From NCBI RefSeq assembly GCF_029852145.1, contig NC_079974.1, positions 14,013,041 to 14,077,040 of the forward strand: 64,000 nt of DNA, written 5' to 3'. A program made the position numbers and the translations under genes. The notes under the pieces are model-generated. The model saw nothing but the letters and a program-made list of their open reading frames with translations, did no database searches and was not told the DNA's origin. This DNA is from Microplitis mediator. Taxonomy: Eukaryota > Arthropoda > Insecta > Hymenoptera > Braconidae. Below are positions 10,147 through 19,833 of this stretch, one piece after another. The first letter of the stretch is position 1, and every line of letters starts with the position of its first letter.

Positions 10147-11268
10147 GAGGAGTGTGCAAATCTTGTTTGAATCGAATCGAATCGAATAGTTAGATTCGAG
10201 TCGAATATCGAATAGTTCGAAAGATTCGAATAGTTCGAATAGTTCGAGAAGTTCGAAAGGTTTGAATAGTTCGAGAGGTTCGAATAGTTTGAAAGGTTCG
10301 AATAGTACGAGAGGTTCGAATAATTCGAATAATTCGAATAGTTCGAAAGATTTTAATAGTTTCAAAACTTTACCGAATCTTCGGTAAATAGGGGAGCCTG
10401 GGGCACGAATGCCCCCCCCCCCCCTCATGTGGGGTATACGGGACCACTCGAAAAAAAATTTTTTTTTAGTGGTCCCTTTTACCCCACATATCACATATTG
10501 GCCTAAAATATGATAAAAACATTATAGAGGTCATAACTTGACGGAAAATAAAAAAAAAAATTTTTACCTAATTTTTGAGGGGGGGCGTTCGTGTCCCAGG
10601 CCCCCCTATTTACCGAAGATTCGGTAAAGTTTCGAAACTATTCAATTCTTTCGAACCATTCGAACCTTTCAAACTATTCGAACCTTTCGAACTATTTAAA
10701 CCTTTCGAACTATTTGAACCTTTCGAACTATTCGAACCTTTCGAACTATTCGAACCTTTCGAACTATTCGAACCTCTCGAACTATTCGAACCTCTCGAAC
10801 TATTCGAACCTCTCGAACTATTCGAACCTCTCGAACTATTCGAACCTCTCGAACTATTCGAACCACTCGAACTATTCGAACCTTTCGAACTATTCGAACC
10901 ACTCGAACTATTCGAACCTTTCGAACTATTCGAACCTTTCGAACTATTCGAACCTTTCGAACTATTCGAACCTCTCGAACTATTCGAACCTCTCGAACTA
11001 TTCGAACCTCTCGAACTATTCGAACCTCTCGAACTATTCGAACCTTTCGAACTATTCGAACCACTCGAACTATTCGAACCTTTCGAACTATTCGAACCAC
11101 TCGAACTATTCGAACCTTTCGAACTATTCGAACCTTTCGAACTATTCGAACCTTTCGAACCATTCGAACCTTTCGAACATTTCGAATCTTCGAGGCGAAT
11201 CTCGAATCGAATTGTTCGATTCGATTCGTCTTGAATAATTCGAAGTTTCGAGTATTCGCTCACCCCTA
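10147..11268. mobile_element. hAT-type MITE with 8-bp target duplication and 18-bp TTCGAA array
   Basis: CAATGAAT stands on both sides (10139-10146 and 11269-11276). The ends GAGGAGTGTGCAAAT and, in complement, TAGGGGTGAGCGAAT are hAT-like imperfect inverted repeats. The interior is CGAACTATTCGAACCTYT in tandem, period 18, in one direction at 10611-11200 and in the opposite direction at about 10190-10380. Period 18 keeps all frames open, which explains the long frames at 10575-11263 on both strands. No transposase; non-autonomous. Confidence 0.9.
10391..10606. mobile_element. GC-ended palindromic insert inside the hAT MITE
   Basis: GGGGAGCCTGGGGCACGAA at 10391 faces its imperfect complement ending CCCAGGCCCCCC at 10606, with a C14 tract (10412-10425) and a TGTGGGGTATACGGGACCAC hairpin partner near 10455-10490. 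It sits between TTTACCGAATCTTCGGTAAA and TTTACCGAAGATTCGGTAAA, which are complements of each other, so it occupies the centre of the larger palindrome. Confidence 0.55.
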
Positions 11269-11276
11269 CAATGAAT

Positions 11277-12284
11277 GCAAATTTTTTTAATAGCTCATTT
11301 GAAAGATTGTTTAATCCTTTATAAAATCGGCTAGTATGTTTATTTTCGTATCTCTAATAGTTTAGAGTTATATTAGTTTTTCAGTAGACAAATGAAGCAG
11401 CCGCTGCAACTTTTGTAGCACGTGTTTTTTAAAAGTACAATAAAAAATTGAAAAAAATTTTTTTCTATAACTTCGTTATATGGGGTTGTTTTTGTAAATT
11501 TTAGAAGTTTCAGAAAAAAAATATAACAAAGTTAAAAATTTGTTTATAAAACTTTAGTAAGTTACTAAACAATGGAATTGTTGATAAAAAAAATTTTTTT
11601 TTGTTACTTTATAGAGGACTTTCAATTATGATTTTTAGATACAAAATAATTTCTCAACTAATTATTTAAACAATAGAAATATTTAAAAAACGATTATAAA
11701 CAATTAAAAATTGTTATTAAGGAAAAATTTTTTTTTTAAATCATAATATTTGCTGAATAATGAATTTGTGAGAACAAATTTTTTTTAAATATTGAAAAAT
11801 TTAATTTGTTTATCAAAAATTTATCAACAAATGGCGGAAGAAAGTTTTTTTGCAATTCAATTAATATCTTGTATCTATCATCTATTAATAATTTCTATTA
11901 TCTATTATCTATAAAATAGATATAAAACTAATATCTATTAATAAAAAAACGATAATATGATGATTAAGAAAAAAAAAGTTTTTTTAACAACATTACTTGG
12001 ATTTTTCAGTTTTTGTTCAAGTACAAAAATTATTATAAACAAAGTATGAATAATATTCAACTTTTATGGTGTGGTCTTGTTGAGTATGTATGTAAGACAG
12101 GCTCCACGAAGCGAAAAATTTATACGACAATTATTTAAACATTGTTTTTCATTTACAATGAAGACGTAAGTTCGAGAAAAGTTTGTTAGTTAACAATCGT
12201 TCAACTTGTTGAAAAATTAATTTTAAGTAAAAGTTTCAACGGGAATAAATTATTTAAAGTGTTCAGAATACACCATAATTTTTT
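11277..12284. other. AT-rich stretch, nothing recognised
   Basis: No gene or complete element is supported. It contains homopolymer runs and TATCTATTAATAA-like repeats near 11870-11945. It is interior sequence of the 7935-14085 element or older debris. Confidence 0.4.
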
Positions 12285-12382
12285 CAAATTAAAAAAAAAA
12301 ATATTTAATACCTTAAATAAATTAATTAATGTGTCGTACTTGCTTTTGACGCTGTCACGTCCGGGGTAGGTATTTTAATATA

Positions 12383-12692
12383 CTGAGAAAAAAAAATACT
12401 ATTTTCCAAACAAGAATTTCTTGGTTCAAGAAATCCGTTCAAAATATTTATTTTGTTATTATTAATTATCAATTTATTGAGAAAAAAGCATCAAATTTAT
12501 TTTTGTTATTATATGAATTTGATATTATATTCTAAGTAAACAAAAGAATAGCTTTACTTGAATTAAATAAAAATTATTTCCTTCAATTCTACGAATTCTT
12601 GAGACAAAATTATATATTCTTGAAAATTATCAAGAATTTATGTTTTTGTCTCAAGTAAATGTTCTTGATAAAAGTATTTTTTTTTCTCCGTG
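12383..12692. mobile_element. TA-flanked MITE (CTGAGAAAAA / CTCCGTG ends) inside the solo LTR
   Basis: The end sequences CTGAGAAAAAAAAATAC and, in complement, CACGGAGAAAAAAAAATAC are imperfect inverted repeats, with TA on each side. The interior has TTCTTGATTCAAGAA-like palindromes. It belongs to the same end family as 1769-2277 and 19834-21748. Confidence 0.65.
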
Positions 12693-13278
12693 TACTTAAA
12701 TTAGATAATTCGCGGTTATCGATGCACAATAAAGAAATCAATAGAAGAAAATAGCGGGCTACTTCGTTCCCGTTTAATTAATACGCGTCAATTTAGGCGT
12801 TAAAAATATGTTAAAGCAACGCACTCAGTATCGAGGGTGGTTGCATATATGTGTCGTAACTCGCGCTTATTATGATTAGTATTTTATTTGCCTACTTTGA
12901 TGGACGTGATTTGTTTGATAGTAATTCGCCGAGCGGATGCGAATTCTATCGGGTTCCCAATTTATTTACCCTGCGTGGCTACTAGGGTATTAGGAATGAA
13001 AGAGAGGTGGGCTGCCGGATAGACCTCGAGAAGTCTTATTCTCTACGATTTGGGAAAGTGAAAGGTTTTGTGGAAATGATGAAACTTGTTTTAGAGAAAG
13101 AGAAGAATATATTCTGTTACCAGTGTGTTTACAATGTTTATTAATTCCTGTTACAATCTAGTGTTAGTAATGCGGTAGATTTTTAAGTAGTGCGTTTACT
13201 TACCCCTTTTGGGTGTGACCCGTGAATCTTCTAGTCACTTGCAGTGAACAAGTCTATTCGCGACTCGAATCAGATTCG

Positions 13279-13507
13279 GAACGTACTCACAAGTTGAGCG
13301 TAATTCCTTTTTAGCGAATCGACTCCCGCACCGTACTCACAAGTTGAGCGTTGTGTGCGGAAATACTACTCACACGGAGCGTTAATTCGCCACAGAGTCC
13401 AAATGGGGTACAGATCAGTGTTTTGATCACCGAAGAACGTACTCACAAGTTGAGCGTAATTCTTTTTTTAGCGAATTAATTGCAGGGTACTCACAAGTTG
13501 AGCGTTG
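13279..13507. promoter_or_regulatory. Repeated 19-bp motif within the solo LTR
   Basis: GTACTCACAAGTTGAGCGT occurs four times (about 13280, 13333, 13439 and 13488) with a variant near 13370. Spacing is irregular (about 49-106 bp). It may be a protein-binding array of the LTR; that function is inferred from repetition only. Confidence 0.5.
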
Positions 13508-14276
13508 CTGCTGCCACCATGGGGCTCAATTCGCTTGGTGAATCAACTTCTCTGTGCCAATTAGACCTGGATGATGGTATTATTCGAGCGTAGAACAGAC
13601 TTGCTTGCACTACTGAGTTCAGTCTTTACTTGGTTACAACTGAGAGCGACTGACTGTCTTTGGAAGATTCTCGGGGGTTTATATACAGATTTTAGGGGTC
13701 TACTGCGCACCCTGAGTCTCTGGAAGGGATATTTTAGAAGGTAAAGTGAATGTATGGTACCAAATGGGGTAGGTTACCCTTGGACATTCACTTCGTGACG
13801 CCACCAGATCTTTCTAATGCTTTCACCATAAGTGGGATATCCGAGAGATCTGGGTCCCAGGGTTGTTTTTCGTTAGAGATCTCAGTGTTGCGACATCAAA
13901 CACCCAATGATTTTAATATTTACGTAGCAAACGTCACAACGCCGCGCGTGCAACCTAAAAATGTCGCGCGGAGACCCATTTTCAGCGTTAAATTAAAATT
14001 CTAAATAATGGAGATAGAAATCCGGGAGTTAGGAGTTTTTCATTGGAAATTTCCTCTTCTTTAAGAATCTTTTTGGTAGATTGACCAACTTTTATTAAAT
14101 AATATATACTTGTAAAAATTTTATGAAACTTTATAAAATTTCACAAAATTTTACAAAATTTCATTAGTATAATTTCATAAAATCTGATATAATTTTGTGA
14201 AATTTTATCTAATTTTATAAGACTTTATGGAATTTCATGAAATTTTATGAAAAAACTTTTTCTTGGGTAGACAAAG

Positions 14277-15250
14277 CGGAGAGAGAGAGAGAGAGAGAGA
14301 GATTAGATTAGATTAGATAGGTATTTATTGTTCATTGGTAGTTGAACAAAAATGCAAAGTACAAAGTATAATTACAAACAAACAGTAATATATAGTCGTA
14401 GTTTGGTATACAGCAAATTGTGTTAAAAAAACGAAAATTAGAGTATAAAGATTATTAATAGGATAACGATTATAAAACATTCAATACACTCGACTAAGCT
14501 AGCATCGGTTATAATTTAATTGTAAAATTCAGTCGCCCAGTCATCATCACAGGTAAGCAGCTATTTGTTGCGTTCAGTCTTAAAAACATCAGTACTTGTT
14601 ATGAGTTTGAGAGTATCTGTAATTAGTAACAACTGCAAAGGCATTTCTGTAAGCCTTGGTCCGATGATTCGGTTCAACGAGATTTATCGTCGAAGACTGT
14701 TTGTGATGACCCACGTTCAAGCCTAGCAACCACTTCTTCCATGCGATCTTTCATACCAGCATTATCAGCCTGTAACTGAGCAGTTGTTTGTTTTAGGTTT
14801 AATACCTCAACACTGTATACCTCAACTTTTTCATTAATACTGGGAATATATCTAAGCAGCATATTGTGTTCCTGTAGAGTGTTCCCTATAGCTTTAATAC
14901 CCCACATAACTGACGCCAACGTAGGTTTCCCACTAGCAATTTTTTTAGTTGGAGGATCCATGTCTTTATCTTGAGCATGGCGTTGACGTTTAAGTGAATT
15001 AGTAGATGAATCAGACCCAGATGGTGAGCTTGGTGGCACGCCTTTCGGATTTTCATTCATATTTAAGCCGTTGGTAATTGGTAATTGAGTACTGAACGTC
15101 ACCAGTAGTTGGCGCTAGCGTGCTCTTCTGGTATAACAGGCAATAGCCGAAAGCTTGACGTGACGGCCACCAGAGTTAAATTACTACTCACTGCGCAGGC
15201 TCCGAACTGACAGAGAGACACCTCGGGAAAAGGATAGCCAACAACCCCAA
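14277..15250 (-). mobile_element. Internally deleted LINE copy (5' end joined to 3' end)
   Basis: On the minus strand this has a 5' leader, the first 142 codons of ORF1 (14674-15102), then directly the end of ORF2 (14617-14691, reading VEPNHRTKAYRNAF) and an AT-rich 3' tail ending in TCTAATCTAATCTAATC plus a TC microsatellite (14277-14320). The endonuclease and reverse transcriptase are absent. The exact 5' boundary between 15200 and 15420 is unclear. Confidence 0.6.
14674..15102 (-). pseudogene. LINE ORF1 protein, N-terminal part
   Basis: 142 codons from ATG. Residues 20-60 are rich in Ser, Pro and basic residues (KRQRHAQDKDMDPPTKK); residues about 85-135 look like a coiled coil (LNLKQTTAQLQADNAG and a following MEEVVARLER). 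That layout fits ORF1 proteins of CR1/Jockey-type LINEs, which bind element RNA. The frame stops soon after VARLERG, where the C-terminal half should begin; the missing half is present in the neighbouring fragment at 18000-18552. Confidence in ORF1 identity is moderate because the N-terminal part has no diagnostic catalytic motif. Confidence 0.6.
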
Positions 15251-15429
15251 CAGTTTGAGCAATGGTTCAAATAATTAATTTATTAAAAAAAAAAACAGGC
15301 CTTGGAAAAAGATGATTTATAACACAAACGCAAGACCTGCACGTTGCCTGCCAGTAACCTGTAACAAAAACGCCCACAGGCACACAACACAGTACACAGT
15401 TTGATAAAAGATAGAGCAAAACTCGTGGT

Positions 15430-16660
15430 GAAATATGTTCATCTTTTTTAAGATTAAAAATAAATTTTATGGAACTATTTATTGCACCTTGGAGTTTTAA
15501 ATCATTTTCCGATGTAGCATCTATCAGTACTATTGTACAGTAGTCAACAAGTGGAAGAATAGTTGCTGAAACTAGTAGCTTCCTAATATCAGTTGTGAAG
15601 ATGTTTTTTCAAACTTTGAGACAACGTAAAGCTGAATTTACTTTGCTAATAATTTGAGATACATGATGATTCTAGGATAAATTTCTGCTGATATGTATTT
15701 CTAGGCATTTAGCTGAGTCAACATAAGGTATAATAATACCATCAACTACATTTGAAGTATATATACATAAGCCAGCAGCTTCAATTTACTACGTGACCCC
15801 AAAACCACCGCTTTAGTTTTTGATAAGTTTAACTCGAGTCCATGCTCTTGCCCAATGGGCAATGGGCAATGGGCAATTGATTGTCTATCGGAATTAATTT
15901 TTCTGACTGCATCGTGAGTTTGATAGATGAAAAAATGTACGTAAATATATTTATCGTCAGCGAACAGTCCATGTTTACAGTAGACACCTGACTACAGAGT
16001 TTATAGCTATCAAGAACAAGATTGGTCCAAAAACAGATCCTTGAGGAACTCCTGATGAGGTATTAAGAATCTTGATGGGAATCCCGAAATCATTCAAAAT
16101 TGACTGAAATCGATTCGACAAATTAGAAAAGAACCAAGCTATGACCTCCATGGAAAAACCAAGTTCAAATAGAGGAATTAGTATAATCTTTGAATCTACA
16201 TAATCAAAGGCCTTACTTAAGTCGAATAAAACTTATAAAGTCAGCTAATTTTTGTCCATAGCTTCTCTGATGCCAGCTGTAAGTCTCAGTAGTGCTGTCT
16301 GCGTACTATGATGCTTCCGAAAACCGGATTGAAAAGGATCAAGCAGCTCATTGTATTCTAAATAATCGACAACTTGGTTGGCAATTATTCTTTCAAATAC
16401 CTTAGCCAAGTGTTATAGGTTGGCAATCGGTCGAGTATCTAAAGGAGATCTAGGTGGAGTGACTTTGTTAAGAGGTATTATATAGATAATTTTCCAAATC
16501 TCAGGAAAAGTGCTCGTGTCAAGAGATCTGTTAAATAATGAGTGTCGAATAGAGAGATATTTGAGGAATATGGTCTCTAAGCCACCGCAGGTCTAATCCA
16601 TCAGGACTATTGCCTTTAGATTTCGACAAGGTGAGATGTCTAGCTTTAGTTACATCGACA
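15430..16660 (-). pseudogene. LINE reverse transcriptase domain, broken
   Basis: Minus-strand conceptual pieces show RT landmarks in order: FERIIANQVVDYLEYNELL and FQSGFRKHHSTQTALLRL (about 16300-16420), DLSKAFDYVDSK (about 16195-16235), SGVPQGSVFGPILFL (about 16020-16065), the catalytic FADD (about 15950-15961), NLSKTKAVVLGS (about 15790-15830), and the thumb segment LVDYCTIV near 15535. Several stops and frame changes separate them, so the enzyme is dead. In a live element it copies element RNA at the nicked target. Confidence 0.8.
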
Positions 16661-16674
16661 ATATATATTCTTGA

Positions 16675-16953
16675 TTAGTGAAATGTGCAATCTACTTGAT
16701 TTTGATAGTGAGAAGGAAGATTATCAACAAAGTCAGAATTACAAGGCAGATGCTTCCTAACTATGCTAGCATAGAACTCATCCAACTCAATAGCATCGAA
16801 GAAATTTAATGGCGAAGAAGAGTTAGAATTTATCACCCTGAGATGTTTTAGCTTGCTCCAAACAGCTGGACCATATGGCAGATTTGACAACGCTTTCTTA
16901 AGGTAATCTTCCCGTGCATGATTCAACTTGATTTTCAGCTCCCTTCTTTGCAA
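16675..16953 (-). pseudogene. LINE ORF2, linker between endonuclease and RT
   Basis: 92 codons open, with AREDYLKKALSNLP and a KHLRVINSNS segment typical of the basic region after the endonuclease in LINE ORF2. It lies in the right place between the endonuclease (17064-17909) and the RT. No catalytic motif is expected here. Confidence 0.6.
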
Positions 16954-17063
16954 TTACATAGTGAAAGTAGATTAGGATCTCGATTTTACTTATCCCGTTT
17001 GTAAATCATATCTCGTTCTTTACACTTCAATTTTAGTTCCGTAGTGAACCACGGATTACTGCA

Positions 17064-17909
17064 TCACATAGTTTGCTTTGTAAGTACTGGAGCATGGAGA
17101 TCTAATGAAGATAACACTTGAGTTAAGAAGACAGAGAGTAATTTATTTGGATCAGTATCTTCAAGTGATGCATTTTCAACTTTTAATGCATTCATTAATG
17201 TATTACACAGAGCACAATGACCACAGCTTTTCAGATTCCTAAAGGTGATTTTCTTGGTAACTCGATTCGGATTGTTCAGCAGGTACTTACATAGTAAGTA
17301 GCCATGGCCGTCAATAAAAGGAGCATCAGATCTTTGAAATGATACTAGTTTACTCTTACTGTCTAACAAGATAACATTTAACCAAGAATCGCAATAATTT
17401 TTGCAGAAAGTAACACCATAAGGCACACAGTATAAAGATGACTCGGCTATAAACTCTTTCACGTGATTTGAAGTCTAGCTGTCTTCCAGCAGGTTACAAT
17501 TTAAGTCACCAGCAATAATGATGTTGTTGAAGTTCGGAGCAAGTCTAGAGTAAATGTCGAAGAATTAATTGAGAAACAGACCTTTAGGTCTTCTATAGAT
17601 ACAAAAGAGTAAGAGATGCGACCCAGAATTTAAGGTGACATCAACAATTAAGAACTCCGGTTGATTCAAATGATCAGAAGTTTAAATATGTAACACCTTG
17701 GTCTTGTGAATTTTGCGTCTGAGGCAAGCAACACCACTCCCTTGAATATAACGACCAGTTTCACTATGCTTCAAAGTTCGGTCTCTTCGTACAACAGCAT
17801 AATCTGGAAGTGAAAAGATATTGTCATCAACTGTGGATTTTAACCAGGTTTCAGTAATAACAATAACATCAGGTTTATTTTCATCTACTAGAGTTAAAAA
17901 TTGCGACAC
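17064..17909 (-). pseudogene. LINE AP-type endonuclease domain, broken in two frames
   Basis: The segment 17682-17909 contains PDVIVITETWLKS, the catalytic Glu-containing motif of AP-like LINE endonucleases that nick the target DNA. The segment 17064-17462 continues the domain (LDLHAPVL near its end). Stops between 17463 and 17681 break the frame. The upstream part of ORF2 is not resolved. Confidence 0.75.
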
Positions 17910-17999
17910 ATGACCAGTTAAACTATTTATATTTAGACTTAATACAATTAATGATGAGAAGGCATTAGTGATAGAGTTAACTGTAGAATCAGATGACTG

Positions 18000-18552
18000 C
18001 TAATCTAACAAGGAGAGATCAGTGATATTGTTGATGGTAAGTCTTTCGGAGCCTTCATCCTTCTTTGCAAAAATATGTCCACTTGCCACCCAGGCGTACT
18101 TAAACTTTTGGAGTTTAGCCTTTTCTTTAATCCGTAGCAACAATTTATGGGTCTCTGGTAGTAAGAACTCGTTGACGTAAATAGCACCTTTATAATTCTG
18201 ATCCACACAAGCCGGGAACACTGAATTAGCCAGAAGATTTTTTGATTTACGCTTAGAGTTGATAATGAAGTCACGAATTTGAGACAACTTCAGGCAGACT
18301 AGGTAAGAGTGTGTGCTAGTATTATCATCACGGCGTCTAGGTTGCTTTTGGTTCTCAAATTCGCGAGTACTCAGAACATCTCCAACTAAATTTGGCAGTT
18401 CGAGAGCATTTAGAACAGTAGTTGTAATTTCCAAGGGCGACAATTTATTTGCTATTGAATCCGCTATACCTGATATCACAAGCTCTGCAGTATTTCCATG
18501 AGTTTGTGGCGTTGCACAAGGAGCAGTTGTAGCTGATTGCTCAATGTTTGAG
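18000..18552 (-). pseudogene. LINE ORF1 protein, C-terminal half (FP-like domain)
   Basis: An open frame runs from about 18552 to the stop at 18000. It includes KGAIYVNEFLLPETHKLL and YAWVASGHIFAKKDEG, resembling the FP25K-like C-terminal domain found in ORF1 of several insect LINEs. It ends in ITDLSLLD before the stop. The start methionine at 18479 is internal, since the frame is open upstream (ATPQTHGNTAELVISG). Such proteins are RNA-binding partners of the element. Confidence 0.65.
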
Positions 18553-18837
18553 AGTTATTCATAAAGAGAGAGAGAGAGAGCCTCAATTCTCACGTCTGTC
18601 CGGTTACAGATTCTCTTTAAAATTTTTGATTTTCATACATGAGATTAATATTCAATTATGTGGTTACCAAGATTCTATTTAATATCTAAAATGAGCTTTC
18701 ACAAATTTATTGATACTGAAAGAGCTTTATTGAATATCAAAACAATAAATAGTTTATTTAATGTTATTTCTTTTAAAGCTTAGAAACTTTTTGAAAATAT
18801 TTTATGTAATATTAATTTATAATAAATTTTTTGTTAG

Positions 18838-19294
18838 ACGGAACCGCTGGGTCCAACACGACCCAGTTCAGCCGTATTTGGCTACCCAACTCTCAGTTGT
18901 CATGGTACTCTTCCTCCAGTTCCTTTACCAAGATTACAAGCTCCGCCAAGACCTAGACAACGATACCAACCTGAACCTGATAGTTCAGATTCTGAGCCAC
19001 AAGATAAAGATAGAGCTGATTTGATTCCTAGTAGTGGTTTTCATGTACCAAGACCAAAATCTAGATCATCTTTGGCAGTAAGATGAAAATAATTATAAAT
19101 TTATTAATAATAATAATAATAATAATAATAATTTATACTTTGGTTGTTTCTAACTTAAAATAAAAATTTATTTACAGAATCAAAGTGGTATTTACTACGA
19201 TGTCGAATATGATCAAGGTGATGCTCACCATTTATCGAAAAACAATATACCAATGTCGACATACAGTATGGCAAGACCGTATTATAGAACGTAA
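18838..19294 (+). CDS. Host gene, last two exons (unrecognised, proline-rich tail)
   Basis: Exon A 18838-19077 follows a TTTTTTGTTAG acceptor, reads 80 codons without stop and ends at a GTAAGA donor. Exon B 19178-19294 follows ATTTACAG, is in the same phase and ends in TAA. Exon A encodes a Pro/Arg-rich segment (GTLPPVPLPRLQAPPRPRQR) and an acidic Asp/Ser segment; exon B is Tyr-rich (GIYYDVEYDQ and ending YSMARPYYRT). Splice sites, phase and balanced codon use support a real gene, probably the disordered cytoplasmic C-terminus of a larger protein. I do not recognise the family. Upstream exons must lie beyond the LINE remnants or outside the window. AATAAA-type signals follow at about 19380. 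Confidence 0.75.
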
Positions 19295-19833
19295 ATAAAT
19301 AAATTCACATTTTAATTGTGAATGACAGTTGTTGTATCTACTATTGATACCATTTTATTCTAGCTCAATATTTTTTCAAATGAAATAAAATTAAAATTAA
19401 TAATCATATATAGAATAAAGTATATTATGAATTAAATTCAGCGTGTATGTTTTAACTATAACTAAATATTTCAATTGAAAGCATAATATTTAAATTTAGT
19501 CATAAATAAATATTTTAGTTATAAAAGAATAATTTTGTTTTAAGATTGATAAAAGGTGATGGCTTTTCTTTTTAAAAAAACGTTTTTTTTTTATCAAGCC
19601 TTGTGTATGAATAGAACAAATTTTAAAAATAAACGTTCAATATTCACATATTATTTTTTTTCAGTTGTTTTGTCAAAATTTAAAAAAATAACTCAAACAT
19701 GTTTATATATTTGTATATAAATTTAAAATTATAGACTTTAATACTAATGAATTAGTTTTTAATTACACACATACGTACATACATTTAGATGTTTGTGGAT
19801 TTGTTAATGATGAGCGAGGTATTTGAATAGTTA
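19295..19833. other. Probable 3' UTR and intergenic AT-rich DNA
   Basis: It follows the stop codon of the host gene. Candidate polyadenylation signals lie near 19295-19305 and 19381-19390. Nothing else is recognised. Confidence 0.4.

Larger units (their letters stand above)
12353..13938 (-). mobile_element. Solo LTR with 4-bp target duplication
   Basis: On the plus strand it begins TGTCACGTCC and ends AAACGTCACA, so it reads TG...CA in either direction. ACGC flanks it at 12349-12352 and 13939-13942. Removing it restores TTTTGACGCCGCGCGTGC, which matches the intact arm at about 8075-8100 (one base different). On the minus strand it opens TGTGACGTT, like the LTRs of the Gypsy element at 35281-47328. 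A 4-bp duplication suits Ty3/Gypsy. No internal coding region remains, so this is a recombination remnant. Orientation is inferred from the shared start. Confidence 0.88.
7935..14085. mobile_element. DNA element with about 200-bp inverted ends, split by later insertions
   Basis: The left arm (about 7942-8148) contains GCCATTTTTAGGTTGCACGC and GAGTACGACACATTGATTAA. Its inverted counterpart is split in two: 12285-12352 and 13943-14085. The gap is exactly the solo LTR at 12353-13938, so the arms were joined before that insertion. The interior carries a palindrome fragment, a 51-bp repeat element and a hAT MITE. No coding capacity of its own was seen. Confidence 0.7.
7054..14267. mobile_element. 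Large TTTATAAAATTT fold-back element with degenerate CCCGGG ends and many nested insertions
   Basis: The left end CTCGGGTAAAAAATTTTTTG (7054) and right end AAAAAACTTTTTCTTGGG (14267) are imperfect inverted repeats, each followed inward by TTTTATAAAATTTT units (about 7060-7720 and 14100-14260). Everything between is nested. The boundaries are less certain than for the other members because both termini carry substitutions. Confidence 0.45.
15420..18555 (-). mobile_element. LINE fragment: ORF1 C-half, endonuclease and reverse transcriptase
   Basis: In minus-strand order it holds the ORF1 C-terminal half, an AP-type endonuclease and a reverse transcriptase, broken by several stops and frameshifts. 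Both the ORF1 N-terminus and the ORF2 C-terminus are missing here, and are found in the adjacent fragment 14277-15250. A GA microsatellite (18562-18580) stands at the upstream border. FADD-type RT, an AP endonuclease and an FP-like ORF1 point to the CR1/Jockey group of LINEs. Confidence 0.75.

Noticed and set aside
10575..11263. Frames of 215-219 codons made of FEPLEL or SNLSNY repeats
   Set aside because: Products of an 18-bp satellite within a hAT MITE, open in several frames at once.
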